Positions 11,299 through 22,426 of a DNA stretch of 39,551 nt are shown piece after piece (positions within the stretch are counted from its first letter, which is position 1; every line of letters starts with the position of its first letter). Position numbers and translations under genes: made by a program. The notes under the pieces were generated by a model that did not search any database, was not told where the DNA came from, and was given only the letters and a program-made list of their open reading frames with translations. This DNA comes from Pseudoneurospora amorphoporcata. Lineage: Eukaryota > Ascomycota > Sordariomycetes > Sordariales > Sordariaceae. The stretch is from assembly GCA_033297205.1 (NCBI GenBank), contig MU859317.1, positions 1-39,551 of the forward strand. The letters are read 5' to 3'.

Positions 11299-11964
11299 TG
11301 TTAACGTGTAGCTAGTACTATACCTTATAACTACCTTGTACTACCTTGTAGTATAGAAGGCTGATTGCTAAGGATACTATTCCTTCTACGTTACGGAATT
11401 AGTCGACTTAGCCCCCACAGAATTTACTAGAACACAGAGGTTTTACCACTGCGTTCTGGATTCTCGAACCTGTTCAGCATTCTCTCTAGATTGATTTGTC
11501 ATTATGGAATGCAACAGAAGCTCATAGATTCAACTCTTTCCTTTCATAGTATAGTACTCTTACAAGCACTTCTACACTCTAGAAGCTTCTAGACACTCAG
11601 CACCTATGTATATAAAGACCTCTCCTCTCTGTTAGTTAGTCACTTCTTAAGCAAGCAAGCAAGCAAGCAAGGACACTCAAGCAATATAATACGGTCTTTT
11701 CTTATAGTGCAGAGTTCACTATAATAAGTTGTTTTCTATAGTGTAGAGTTTACTGTAATCTTCTGTCTTGAGAGCAAAGTCCTCTCTAAGACCTCTTTTA
11801 CAACACTTCTATTGTATCTGCAACTACGCTACAATTACGCTGCTTCCTTCAGCACTGCTGTCGTACCACCGCTTCCGCTCCGCTCAGCTACAAATGCATA
11901 GTTCACTGTAGCATCCCTATACTAGTACTATCATCATAGGCTAGTTAGGGCATTGCAGCAAACA
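11299..11964 (+). mobile_element. Solo LTR, 666 bp, family A, with 5-bp target duplication AAAAC
   Basis: It begins TGTTAACGTGT and ends GCAGCAAACA, flanked by AAAAC at 11294-11298 and 11965-11969. A TATATAAAG box lies at 11609-11617, and a (GCAA)n run near 11652-11672 would lie in the transcribed leader. Its first ~295 bp match the partial LTR at 39257-39551, and its 5' end matches the inverted fragment at 1-93. It sits inside the LINE endonuclease and the frame resumes across it. CA/TG-type transitions relative to the 39257 copy show mild RIP. Confidence 0.92.
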
Positions 11965-12429
11965 AAAACTCCCAAATATCACTACTACTCAGTCTTTTCC
12001 AGAGTGGAAGTCCAAGTCCTATATATTCCACCTTTTATTTAAATATATCGCCGCCCTCCCTTTCTTTAAACAATCTATGCCTAAATATCTACCGCCCCTC
12101 GGATGCTAAATATCCCCGTTCAAATTCCTACTCGGCTCTTGGATCGCTACAACGTCGTAGGTCTCCTCTTATTCGATCAATAGCTTCCCTCTCTCGTACG
12201 ACCTTCTAATATTCTAATAGAGTATCTTTAATTAGATTATTACTTACCCTAGGAGAAGTTTCCTTCAGTTTTAATCAGGGATAAGGTAGGCGGTTAAATT
12301 ATAGCCAGCGTTACGTTGCAACTAGGTAGAATAATCGTTCTTACCCTAGTACAGCTATTGTTCTACGCGCGCGTAAAATAGTCTATTAGTCTTATATTTT
12401 TCAAGTAAATACTATTAATGACTTTCCTA

Positions 12430-13960
12430 GACTAGCTCCGCTTCGATTGGTTTCCTACTCTCCTATCCGTAGCTGCGGCCCCGCGGGTAGTAGCCGGCGC
12501 GTTATTAAAGACAACGTTCGGGTCTACCGTAGGTATCTCCAGCTCCTTCCTTCTACCTTCCCTAGCCGGGCCCTTATAGTAGCTGTAGCCGCGAGCCCTT
12601 TCGGCGAACGCGACCGAGGCCTTCGCGTAGGCTGCTTTAACGAGCGAGCACGCTTTCTTATTAAAGGCGAAGTGCCTCAACTTATTACAAGGTTTGCAAA
12701 AGATTATAGAGCTATCTTAGTTCGAGGGGTAGTTAACCTCGCCGAACTTAGCTCCGTATTTCCTCTTACCGCAACGGCCGCAAGTGTCTTCCTGTATATA
12801 GAACCGGGCTATAGGCCGAATCTATAATACTTATAATATTACTAAGGAGTTACCGTAGTATTAAATAGCTCGTAGTAATATGCGCCGCCATCTTAAAGAA
12901 AAAGGTTCTTTTAGAGGAACGTAGCGGCTCTTACTATTACTACTTCTACAAGAACTATCCTCTTCTCCTCGTTTCTTCTTTTTTAAAGCTTCGCTCTAAT
13001 AATTTCCAGTTTCCTATTACGCTCCTTTATAAGTTAAATAATTTGGTCCGTGCTTATTTCACCAAAGCTAGCCTAGGGGATTCCCTTGACTAATACTAGG
13101 ATAGTAACGATAGTAATCTCCGCTCCTTCTCCAAAAACTTTCTTTACCTAAGCCTGATTCCTAAAATACTAATTACGTATCGCTTTATCGAAGGTGATAA
13201 TATAGTTACTTATAGTTTCTATTTTGGTGGCGGCTCTAACTACCTTCTTTAGGTTGTTTAGGATATTAGTAATACGCTGCCTAGTATCATCATTCGACCG
13301 TATCGCCTTATTAGCGTGGAAGTTGACCTTCTGGATCGTAAGTAGACGTTCGAAACTATTCGGTACGAAGCAGAGGGAGGTAGTAGGGGGTTAGGAGGTA
13401 ATAGCAGTAGTACCCTTACCGGAAGCTACCGTACGAACAATAATATCAACCTACTTCAACGTCGGAGCAACGCTTTTCTTAAGTTCTATAAAGATCTCCT
13501 TCTTGAAGTTATAAAGTTCCTTTCTAATAGCTGTAAGGCTATCTCCAGCCCTCGCTACCTCAGGCACTAAGGACCCACTTTTCCGCGCGTAAGTTTTCGC
13601 AATCTCGAAAATCAGCTCTCGAGCCCAAGTACAATCCCCCTCCGCGACGGCGGCGTAGTCCGCAGTCTTATTTATCCAAGCGATATACTTCTTTATCATT
13701 TTATCGTCTTCCTAAGGTTTTTCCACATTCGTGAAGGTGAGTGCTGCGTCGAGGTCGTTGCAGCTGGAGAGGCCTGCGAGGGGGTTGTGAACGCTGTTTT
13801 CGAGTCCGCTAGCACCCCTGTCAATTGCCATCGGCAACAACGATACGACACTGTCGTTGCGCGCGTCGCACGACATCGTAAGGGGGGTAGACGACCCTTA
13901 CGAGTCGATTGCCGTTGTCGTTTTTCGTTTTGGAGCACTCCTCGACTAGAAACCGGCGTT
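12430..13960 (-). pseudogene. LINE ORF1 (gag-like) pseudogene
   Basis: A minus-strand frame can be followed from about 13960 through clearer stretches at 13699-13451 (82 residues, lysine-rich, coiled-coil-like) and 12680-12432 to a stop near 12432. Near 12800-12680 the frame shows paired cysteines (CGRC, CKPC), suggesting CCHC-type knuckles as in LINE ORF1 proteins. The intervening part contains several stops. The 5' segment (13730-13970) is less AT-rich than the rest. ORF1 proteins bind the element RNA. Assignment rests on position upstream of ORF2 and the cysteine pattern, so it is moderate. Confidence 0.6.
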
Positions 13961-13975
13961 CCTAATTTCAAGCTT

Positions 13976-14378
13976 TAGTCTTAATTATAGTAATTTTAAT
14001 CGAGCTATACTATTAATTATTTAATTATTCGTACTAATTTAATTAAAGTAAGTAATATTTATTTTCGTATAATTATAAACAAGTATTATAGAGTTAAATT
14101 ACGTACACAAAAGAAGTCACATTAATATAAAAAAATTTAATATTAAATAAATTACTCTATAATAATGATTTAATACATATAAAATAGAACAATAGAATAA
14201 GGTTTAAAATAAAACGGTAAAATTATAATTTACTAATAAATTTCGTATAGAGTAGAAGATAGTAACCGATTTAATTTTAAATATAATCAAGAATTATAGT
14301 ACTTTATTTTAATAATATAGATTTATATAGTAAAAACGTTAAGTATTTTATTAAGAAGCGAGAAAGGTAATTATTTAA
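13976..14378. repeat. Very AT-rich relic sequence, no gene seen
   Basis: The composition is dominated by TA, AAT and TTA words, with almost no CA or TG. This is what heavily RIP-mutated repeat DNA looks like. It is continuous with 15160-15735 once the nested Mutator derivative is removed. No protein family is recognisable. Confidence 0.6.
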
Positions 14379-15159
14379 GAGAAAGTCTTTTCGCACTGCC
14401 CTTAATGTCTTTATACACTGCTCCCCCACTTGGCGCGCCCTCTCTCGCTTTTTGGACCAATCATCTTACAGACATAACCTCTAGACCCACACTACACTTT
14501 GGTGTTGTTTTTTTCATAGATTTCAGCTAGTAAGTCTAGGCATTACATTTTTCACGCTATGCCAAGCCCAGACTCTAGATTGCAGTACGTGTAGCCAGAT
14601 TGGCACCCAGACCCAGTTTTTATAGAGCGTTTCTATAGCTGTCTTATAGGGCACTTAGTGGTACGGTCGCACTTTTGCACGTCGCGTCAGCTATCTGCAG
14701 CATCACGGTTAGCTGGAAAAACGCACAGAAAAATTGATGGATCATTTCTTACCGTTGACCAAATGCAAGCGCCTTGTTTACTTGGCGATGCGACGTGCTG
14801 GTGTTGAGGTGAATTGATTGACTGACTGCGATGTGGTGATGTGTGCGGTAGTGGTTTGGTGTAGAAAGGAAGCAAGGTACAAATGCTAGAAAATGACCAA
14901 GCTAGACTAGCTAGTCTAGCCTAGTCTGGGCGCCCAGACCAGAGGTAGCCAGTGCAGTACGACTGCACGGGTCTGGGCGCGTAATGACTTGAAATCTGGG
15001 TCTTGGCGGTCCAAAGTGGGGAGGGAGCGGGAGCTAATATGCGCTAAGGTGCGTTAAGGGGAGGCTAATGGATGCGTGTGAGATTATTGGTCCAAAAAAA
15101 AAATTAAAGTGGGGAAGTAGTGTATGAAGACATTGAGAGCAGTGCGAAAAGACTTTCTC
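14379..15159. mobile_element. Non-autonomous Mutator-like element, 781 bp (derivative 2)
   Basis: Terminal inverted repeats begin GAGAAAGTCTTTTCGCACT and extend over about 50 bp with a few mismatches. A perfect 8-bp target duplication TTATTTAA lies at 14371-14378 and 15160-15167. The interior matches the right arm of the elements at 6762 and 33650 (the GTGGTTTGGT, CAGTACGACTGCA and GGTCTTGGCGG blocks). It has few RIP changes, unlike its AT-rich surroundings, so it inserted late or escaped. It contains two perfect palindromes (14901-14920, 14924-14939). No coding sequence. Confidence 0.87.
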
Positions 15160-15167
15160 TTATTTAA

Positions 15168-15735
15168 ATAGAAATAATTTGGTTAGGCAAATTAGAGAAA
15201 GAGATTATTTTACTTTTCTATTAAGTACTATTTAGTGATAGACTAAAGTTTATTATACTATAAATCTATAATTCTTATATTATAGCTATTATAAATAATG
15301 CTATTACCGCTTTCGTCTTTAGTAAAGAATTAAAGATTAAGCTAAATAAGAATGAGCTTCACCTATGTAAAAAGGAGGAGGTGGAGGAGGTAGAAGAGTA
15401 GATTGGGCTATTATAAGAGGAGTAGATAGAGATATTATGTAAGAATAATCAAAGCACGTATTATTATAGTATTAGCTATAGCTGGTTATTACCTAGTAAC
15501 AATAAGGTAGATTAAATATTAAGAAACCTAGATGATTTTATTATTATAGTAGATAAGTAGGACTCTATTTAAAATACTATACTAAAAAGTAGTAATACTA
15601 GAGATGAGAATATTGATCCTACTTTGTTAAATTATTAATTTCGTACAAAGATATTTATTAAGTAGAGCGATATTATATGTACGAATGTAGCGATTTTCAA
15701 AAAAGTAGGGTGATATAGTTATACCGCTAATTTGT
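15168..15735. repeat. Very AT-rich relic sequence with a decayed plus-strand frame
   Basis: Between about 15345 and 15620 a plus-strand frame with TAG/TAA interruptions reads Glu-rich sequence followed by a stretch containing NLDDFIIIVDK. It looks like the RIP-damaged remnant of a transposon protein, but I could not name the family. The AT-rich block ends sharply near 15735. Confidence 0.45.
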
Positions 15736-16952
15736 ATGGGCGGGGAAGTACCAAAATTTTCGCGAATCAATGCATTTTCGCGAATCCATGAACCTGACCC
15801 TTGTGCCTGGCACAGGGTCAGACAGGCGTTTCTAGCCCAGACGAGTATGCCGGCGGCCCGGCGCAAGGCAAGGCAAGGGCAGAACAGAGCCGCTTCGACT
15901 TCTCGAGTCTCAACCTCAACTTCATCTTTCCATGTCCCCATCGTTATCTCGACCATTGGAGCTCTCTATCCATCGCCAATCGCTCTGAAACAGTCACGAA
16001 CGTCCAGAGAACTTCTTTGGGGGCCTGGAAATTCATCCCAGCTCAGGAAGAAGTCCTAGGTTGGCCAAGCCACCTGATAATGCGGATCACAGAACCGAGT
16101 CGGGTAATCCTCGGCCTCGCCAGCGACTGAAAACACAACTTCGCCGCGCGGAGCCTGGTAGGCTGGGCTCGGCTGGTAGACTTTGAGGCCCGCCTTTCCA
16201 TCATTGCGCCGCCTTCCTTCCTTGCCCATGCCCACGGGTTCAACGACGGTTCGCTCAACTGGCACACTTTGAGACGGAAAGCCGGGAACGGGACGGGATC
16301 ACCAGGTCAGGTCAGGTATGTGGATGTGCATGTCCGAATGATTGCTGAGTGATTGCCTCCTTTTGCTCCATCGATATCCACCTGAGCCGCTTGCGTACTC
16401 ATCGCTTCGACTACTAAATAAGGAACCCCTTCTTCCAAAGCGTACTACTTTCACTCTCAAACTTCAAGTTATGTTTCTTCGTTTGTTTTCATCTCTTGTC
16501 ACCCCAATATATGGCTCGCTTCGTCTCAGCGACGCATCACCACGATTGTGCGAGTTCCGTTGTTGCTGGATGATGTGGGACCTTCGACTTGTTGTGAGGT
16601 GTATACACATCCCAGGATCATTCGAAGACGCTTGCGATAAGCTATCCGTTAGAGTTACTATATTGTGCTGCCCAATGGATCGTGAACATATGCTGCATTT
16701 TGGACTCTGTCGAAGGATCACGGGCTGCCGCGCCGCCAGGTACGAAACGTGGCAACCCAACAACACGAAACAACAAGCCAATCTTGCCAAACGCCTTCGC
16801 AATGCCTATCCCTTGGTGAACTTCTCATGAGTCTGGAACGCCGAATAAAAATTGCCCGCAAATCCCAGCGCTCTATTGCCCTTTTGTAGTTTTGGATGGG
16901 TGCTTGGGCGTCTACCTGAACTCATGCAAAGAAAGGTGATCCCACTGCAGGC
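15736..16952. other. Normal-composition DNA, no gene recognised
   Basis: This is the left edge of the gene island. It starts with an 18-bp tandem repeat (15757-15792) and an inverted repeat (15794-15821). Several short overlapping open frames on both strands (up to 162 codons at 16342-16830) have no recognisable domain and are mutually contradictory. The right part probably includes the 3' UTR of the minus-strand gene ending at 16953. Confidence 0.5.
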
Positions 16953-17777
16953 TCATTGCTTAACGTCCCGCAAGGCAACGTTATCGCTCCCTTCGTCTCG
17001 ATCACCAAGCTTCCGCTTGCCATTTCTCGGAGAGCTGCTTGAAGAGCCGTTGTCACCCTCGGTCCACTCCACCACTTCCCACTCGACTTGAACTGTACCA
17101 CTCGTATTCTGGTGGCGACCTTTGGAAGCACGAAGAGTGCCGAGTCGGCTGCCCTCAACCAAGGTGTCCAGCCAATGTATGCCTCCTACAATCTGTCGAC
17201 CGACTTGTGTCACCGCTTCCTTTCCTTCTTGCTTCTTTGTAACATCCACCTCGGGTTCACCCTCGCTTTCGGAGTCCGGCAACATACCCAAGTCTTCCAA
17301 GTCCGCTAGATCTTCCGGGTGGAGACTGCTCAACGACAGCTGGATGAAATCGCCTTCGCTACGAGGTTCCTCGGACCAGTAAGACAAGGGAGTACCACAG
17401 AAACCGCAGAAGTGGCGCATAGAATGCTGCTCAAAGGGAGACGTGTAGGCGCGATGGATCATCGATGTCCTTTCGTCGGGAGAAAACGAAAGCGCCGTGC
17501 TGTGGTACCATGCCAAAGGAACCCGCAGGAATGCAGCCAATGGTGAGGCATGGGAGATATCTGCAGGCGCAATGTTTTGTCAGTTGATCCATGGCCACAA
17601 AGAATCGAATGATGATTGGAATTGCCTGGGAGCAGCGTCGCTGGAACTATTCCTACATTGGGAGGGTGGTGAGTTGAAGATGACTTGGGCCGATTGTGTA
17701 GTATGTTGTGGAAACTGGATGATGTAACGATTGCGGCCGCATTGGCAGCCGCCACGGAGGGGACGCTCGAAGCTCAT
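16953..17777 (-). CDS. GFA/CENP-V-fold domain protein (DUF636 family)
   Basis: The gene has two exons: 17777-17657 and 17560-16953, joined across a 96-nt intron (GTAGGA...CTGCAG with CTGAC branch site), giving 242 residues. The N-terminus has GGCQCGRNRY and the middle has RHFCGFCGTPLSYW; these paired cysteines are the zinc ligands of the glutathione-dependent formaldehyde-activating enzyme (GFA)/CENP-V fold. The C-terminal third is low-complexity and charged (Ser run, KRK). The start was chosen because GGCxCG follows closely, as in the family; an in-frame upstream ATG at 17816 would add 13 residues. An in-frame stop in the unspliced read and the family alignment support the intron. The substrate is unknown: the family includes proteins with no demonstrated enzyme activity. 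The gene is divergent from Pob3. Confidence 0.85.
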
Positions 17778-19251
17778 CTTTGAGTGCTTGCAGAAACAAG
17801 AGGGGTTAAAGATCAATTTGAGCTTGGGATTCTTGGAGGGTTAAGTAAATTTTGCAAGTTCAAAAAGTTGGTCACACCCAAGCTCTAGCTAAGGTTTGAT
17901 TTAAGCAGTCAAACAAACGCCCAGGCAACAAAGGAGAACTTGTGTTCGGATAAAGAAAGCGAGTGAGAGATGACGATCGGGGCAGGCGGGCGACGGAGGG
18001 AAGTCGAGGCGGGGCAGCTTGAGCGGGACACCACCAGTTCAGGCATGTAATACGTCAATCATGGCGTATAAGACTATTAAGTGCCCCTCGTGGTCCGCTC
18101 AATGGAAGGCCGCAGACAGGAACGTACCAAGACTGTCACACTCGTGAGCGAGTCCACTTGAAGAACAGCGGGTGACCACAACTGAACAAGGAGACTGAAA
18201 GTTATGTCTGTATTTCCCGGTAAAAACAAACAATTAGAACACGACAAAGAACATCGCAAACGGTACAATCCCGTGTCATGAAACAGGCGCGAAGACAGCG
18301 TATGCAACCACTTAAATGCTCCACGCGCTAACCCCACATGCATTTTGTGGGTAACAACATTGGAGATGGCATTGGGCTAGGACGGGAAGATGATGCTACT
18401 TGGCGAGCTACAATGTAGGTCCGAAGGTCGCCTTACAACTCTATTCGAAGGACAAAGCTTGATTCTATCGCGCCAACACCTATTGACGTTGTTATGAGGT
18501 TGTTAAAAAAATGGAACGTGGCAACCCAGGCAGCACTACTGAGCCACCTTCAGCTTCAAAATGACGCCTATCGGGAATAGACACTTGTTCCGCGCAACGA
18601 GATGGCCCCGTGGGAATCTGCTCCTTTGCTCTCGTATTTCCCGGGTCCAGCACTGGCTGAGCCGAATTGCATAGGTAGAGGAAAAGAAGAAGAAGGAATG
18701 AAAGACCAAATGTTTGAAGGTGAACATAACTTCAAAGCATGGAACATTTTGGGGGTTGATGAACCGTGAAAGATTGCGAGGATAAGGGAACGAAACTTAT
18801 TGAACTTCCACCAAGAAGAATAACAATGCCTCTGAGAGCAATAAGAAGGATTGGTGTCTTTGACAAGCACAAATTTTATCCATAAATGCAAGAATGGTGT
18901 GTTATAGCAAGCTTCAATTTGAAAGAAATCAAAAGTTCACAGTCGCCACGCTTTTACAGCCAGGCAGCTGCCTAGACCCCTGCCTGCACTGCACCTCACT
19001 TGCCACCTGGTAGCATTGTCGTCGCGTGGCCCAACGCCCGGGATGCCAGCTGCTAGCTAAATGGACCTTCAATTAACGATGGAACTGCCCAGGCGCGACA
19101 CGGTCAACTTTCTCGGAGGCACGCGAACCTTTATTGTTTCAACGGCAATTGCTTGCAACACTTTGCAATCACCGCCACCAAAACCAGACGCCATTTTCGA
19201 CTTGTCCATCAACCCCAACCCATTTCTAAAGCAGTTGGATAGAGGGACAAT
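17778..19251. promoter_or_regulatory. Divergent intergenic region between the GFA-fold gene and Pob3
   Basis: About 1.5 kb separates the two divergent start codons and should hold both promoters. Scattered short open frames (18077-18343, 18536-18891 minus; 19061-19378 plus) show no domain. I could not identify a specific promoter motif, nor any RNA gene. Confidence 0.45.
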
Positions 19252-21275
19252 ATGGCTGCTATGTAAGTTGCATTATCCTTTGCATTGCATGCTTTCGCGC
19301 GCTCTTGCTCTCCAGCCTTGCGATGATGGACATCCCCCGCTCCATCTTCGCCGCGGGGCTCTGATTTCCCCGACATAAATCACAGCTTGGAGCTATTTCT
19401 GACGCCCTTGGTTACAGTGAGAGTTTTGACAATATCTACTTGGATTTGTCCAAGGAGAGTGGAAAGTCGAGATTTGCGGAAAATGGCTTGGGCTGGAAAC
19501 CGGCTGGTGGCGGCGAAGCGTTCACCCTCGACTCGAGCAACATCGGCGGTGCCCAGTGGAGCAGAGCGGCGAGGGGATATGAGGTCAAAATCCTTTTGCG
19601 AAGCTCTGGCGTAGTCCAGCTCGACGGTTTTCACCAAGAAGTACGAAATTTATCGATGCGCCTTCGAAGCGAAGCCATGCTGACGTTTTGCCACAGGATT
19701 ACGAGCGTCTTAGCAAGATCTTCAAGAACTGGTACAGCATCAACCTCGAGAACAAGGAACACTCCTTAAGAGGATGGAACTGGGGCAAGGCCGAGTTTAG
19801 CAAAGCCGAGCTTACCTTCAACGTCCAAAACCGACCGGCCTTCGAAATCCCTTACTCCGAAATTTCCAACACGAACCTTGCCGGAAGAAACGAAATCGCA
19901 GTTGAGTTCGCCAACGATGGCGGCAAGTCGAACGGTCACAACGGAACAGGTGGAAAGGGCAAGAAGGCCACGGCCGGCAAGGATCAGCTGGTTGAGGTGC
20001 GCTTCTACATCCCTGGAACAACAACACGAAAGGAGGCCGAGGGCGGTGAGGCTGGTAGTGACGCCGATGAAGAAGAGAAGAACGCCGTGACTTTGTTCTA
20101 CGACACCCTTATTGAGAAGGCCGAGATTGGCGAGACGGCGGGTGATACCATTGCTACATTCCTCGATGTGCTACATCTCACTCCCAGGTACGTGGAAACT
20201 GCACGTTGGTTGTTGATACTTTTATGGTGCTAACTCCCCGATAGAGGACGTTTCGACATCGACATGTACGATGCTTCATTCCGTCTCCGCGGCAAGACAT
20301 ACGACTACAAGATCCAGTACGATCATATTAAGAAGTTCATGGTGCTCCCCAAGCCGGACGAGGTCCACTTCTTGCTTTGCATTGGTCTTGACCCGCCCCT
20401 TCGCCAAGGTCAAACCCGTTACCCATTTGTGGTCATGCAGTTCAAGGCCGACGAAGAGGTTACTCTTGATCTGAACATCACAGAGGAGGAACTCAACGGG
20501 AAGTACAAGGACAAGCTTCAGAGCCACTACGAGCAACCACTCCATCAAGTCGTGGCGTACATTTTCAAGGGACTTGCGAACAAGAAGGTCACTACCCCTG
20601 CCAAGGACTTTACAACGTGAGTTTCCATCCATTCATTTCGTGGTCAAAAACGGTACTGACATGGGAACCTGCAGGCACCGTCAGCAGTACGGCATCAAGT
20701 GCTCTATCAAAGCCAGTGAAGGATTCCTTTACTGCTTGGAGAAGGCGTTTATGTTTGTTCCCAAACCGGCAACATACATCTCTTACGAACAGACACAGTC
20801 CATTACGTTTTCACGCGTGGGCGGTGCGGTCTCGGCCCTGTCGACGTTCGATATTACAGTCCACATGAAAAACGGCGCGGGCTCATCCCAATTCAGCAAC
20901 ATTAATCGTGAAGACTTGAAGGCGCTCGAGGAATTTTTCAAGCTCAAGGGATTGCGCGTCAAGAACGAAATCGATGATGACACCAACCTTATCGCCGCCA
21001 CCTTGGGCGATGACGACATGGCCAGCTCCGACGAAGAGGCCGTCGGCCCCAAGGCTGACCGTGGCTCCGCTGACGAGGACGAGGAGAGCGTGGATGAGGA
21101 CTTCCAGGCTGAGTCCGAGAGTGATGTGGCGGAGGAGTACGACAGCAACCATGAGAGTGATGGGTCGGGCAGTGAGGAGAGCGATGTTGATAATCAGGTC
21201 GATGACAAGGATGAGGACAGGGACGATGATGACGAGGGAGAGAAGCGTCCCAAGAAGAAGAAAAAGACGGCTTAG
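19252..21275 (+). CDS. POB3: FACT complex subunit Pob3 (SSRP1 homologue)
   Basis: Five exons: 19252-19262, 19418-19640, 19697-20187, 20245-20616, 20675-21275; 565 residues, the usual fungal length. The 11-nt first exon gives M-A-A-I across the junction, as in other filamentous fungi. Every intron is GT-AG with a CTGAC or CTAAC branch site. Domains: N-terminal dimerisation/PH-like region (about 1-100), SSRP1 structure-specific recognition region (about 170-350), Rtt106-like middle domain (about 365-462), then a strongly acidic Asp/Glu/Ser tail (about 465-555) ending in KRPKKKKKTA. There is no HMG box, as expected in fungi, where a separate Nhp6-type protein supplies it. With Spt16, Pob3 forms the nuclear FACT histone chaperone that handles H2A-H2B during transcription and replication. 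The reading frame is intact with no RIP damage. Confidence 0.97.
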
Positions 21276-22426
21276 GTTTGTTTCTATGTTGGCGCGTCGT
21301 TACTTGTTTGATTAGGCAGATCACAGGCTGGAAGGCAGGCAGGCAGCTGGGTATTTGGGGCGTTCCGGTACTTTCGTGACGGGATTGTGTGTTTACTCTG
21401 TATTTTCCCTACGATATATCGATCTGATGCTTGGGCGTCAAAATACGACACCTTTTTTAATCAGGGAAATTAACCGAGTATCTCGGATGTTTCCTCGACT
21501 TGGGCGCGTGAAGGGGCTGATGAACATCATACCTACGTTGGAGAGAGGCAGGCAGGTGCCGCAGGTCGCCAGCTATGAAATCAACCATAAAATCTTTTTC
21601 CCACCGACTACAACAACATGATATGTCTCGACATCGGGACATCATTTGAGGCTTCGATTCTCGTTTAAGACTGAGGTGTAGTCTGGATGGCTGCCTGATA
21701 GAGCCAATACCTTAAAGTACCCGCGAGATGGGGCAGGCGGTTGGATCGCGCTTGGTAGCGGTCAGAAACCTAGGTAAGCGTCTAGTCTAGGATAGCGGTG
21801 CCCTGCGGGGCCCGGTGGGCACTTGCGGTGCGGAGCGGCCCCTGCTGGGCACGCTTCGGCAGAGTTCCATTCCTCACTTTTGATTTGACTGAAAAGTTGA
21901 GCCCCACCAAGGCGGTGGGTATGACCCATTTCCGCGTTTCTCCTTCCCTTTGTTGTTTTCTGTCGACCAGTCCAGAAGCCACGGTATTGGTGCCAATCGT
22001 CAGCTCACGGCCTTTTCTGTCGGACAGTCACACCTGCACGGTGATAAAATTATTTCTCACTCGTCCTTGTTGTTTTTGACACCTGATATTGCGCCCAAAG
22101 GAAGCATCTGCCTGTCTCGACTTCACTTCACGTCCCGGAGCAGGGAAAAACAAAAGTACCCGATTAGCAACCCAAAGGAGATTTACAATAATGGAAGCCA
22201 ACTAAAAGGCCCCCGCCTTTGGAAACTATGTCTTTTTGGCGCTCCGCCTGCTATCTTTGAGAATGCCGACTGTCTCTTGACCATCGCTGTGCCAGGTTAT
22301 TTACAGCACTTTAACCAACAACCAAACCAGCAAACAGACAAAACGACCGCCAACGTACAAACCATACCACGAACCCTTCCAACTCATTTTTCTCTCCCTT
22401 GAACACGTCTTCCAAACAGCCATACC
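21276..22426. promoter_or_regulatory. Intergenic region: Pob3 3' end and exportin-T promoter
   Basis: About 1.15 kb between two co-directional genes. Short open frames at 21355-21621, 21798-22079 and 21950-22402 have no recognisable domain. A CT-rich stretch (TTTTTCTCTCCCTT, about 22387-22400) lies just before the exportin-T start codon, as is common in fungal promoters and leaders. No other feature seen. Confidence 0.45.

Larger units (their letters stand above)
8080..12340 (-). pseudogene. LINE ORF2 pseudogene (endonuclease + reverse transcriptase)
   Basis: Endonuclease landmarks: DVVAIQEPS (near 12134-12156), a VNxxYSP-like block just left of the solo LTR, VGxFNLHHPDWD (near 11132-11167) and a C-terminal LLTPRGEPT...STIDHA...GSD-Y block (about 10650-10800). 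The RT catalytic FADD motif reads F-A-D-N at 9247-9258. The thumb and C-terminal part is clearest at 8608-8970 (AIAYGAS, LAKHQTECLRVVAGAYK, ETFCPPLDLYLNKR), typical of Tad-type ORF2. A terminal CACGAGKETF segment lies near 8105-8135. I found no RNase H motif. Catalytic changes D-to-N and H-to-Y fit RIP, and TAG/TAA stops are frequent. Confidence 0.8.
8056..13975 (-). mobile_element. Tad-like LINE (non-LTR retrotransposon), RIP-inactivated
   Basis: On the minus strand an ORF1-like region (about 13960-12430) is followed by ORF2 with an exonuclease/endonuclease/phosphatase (EEP) fold endonuclease, reverse transcriptase and a C-terminal CxCG zinc-finger-like segment. This is the architecture of Tad/I-type fungal LINEs. 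It is interrupted by a 257-bp element (10822-11078) and a 666-bp solo LTR (11299-11964). The 3' end abuts an LTR fragment at about 8053. No poly-A tail or TSD could be assigned. The 5' limit near 13975 is set by the change to very AT-rich sequence. Confidence 0.78.

Noticed and set aside
12447..12827. 126-codon plus-strand open frame
   Set aside because: It is the antisense shadow of LINE ORF1.
16342..16830. 162-codon plus-strand open frame
   Set aside because: No recognisable domain, overlapped by a 112-codon minus frame, and composition is not clearly coding. It could be a lineage-specific gene, but nothing supports it.
17319..17755. Overlapping open frames on both strands within the GFA-fold gene
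   Set aside because: The spliced minus-strand model preserves both zinc-binding motifs and the family's order, so the others are shadows.
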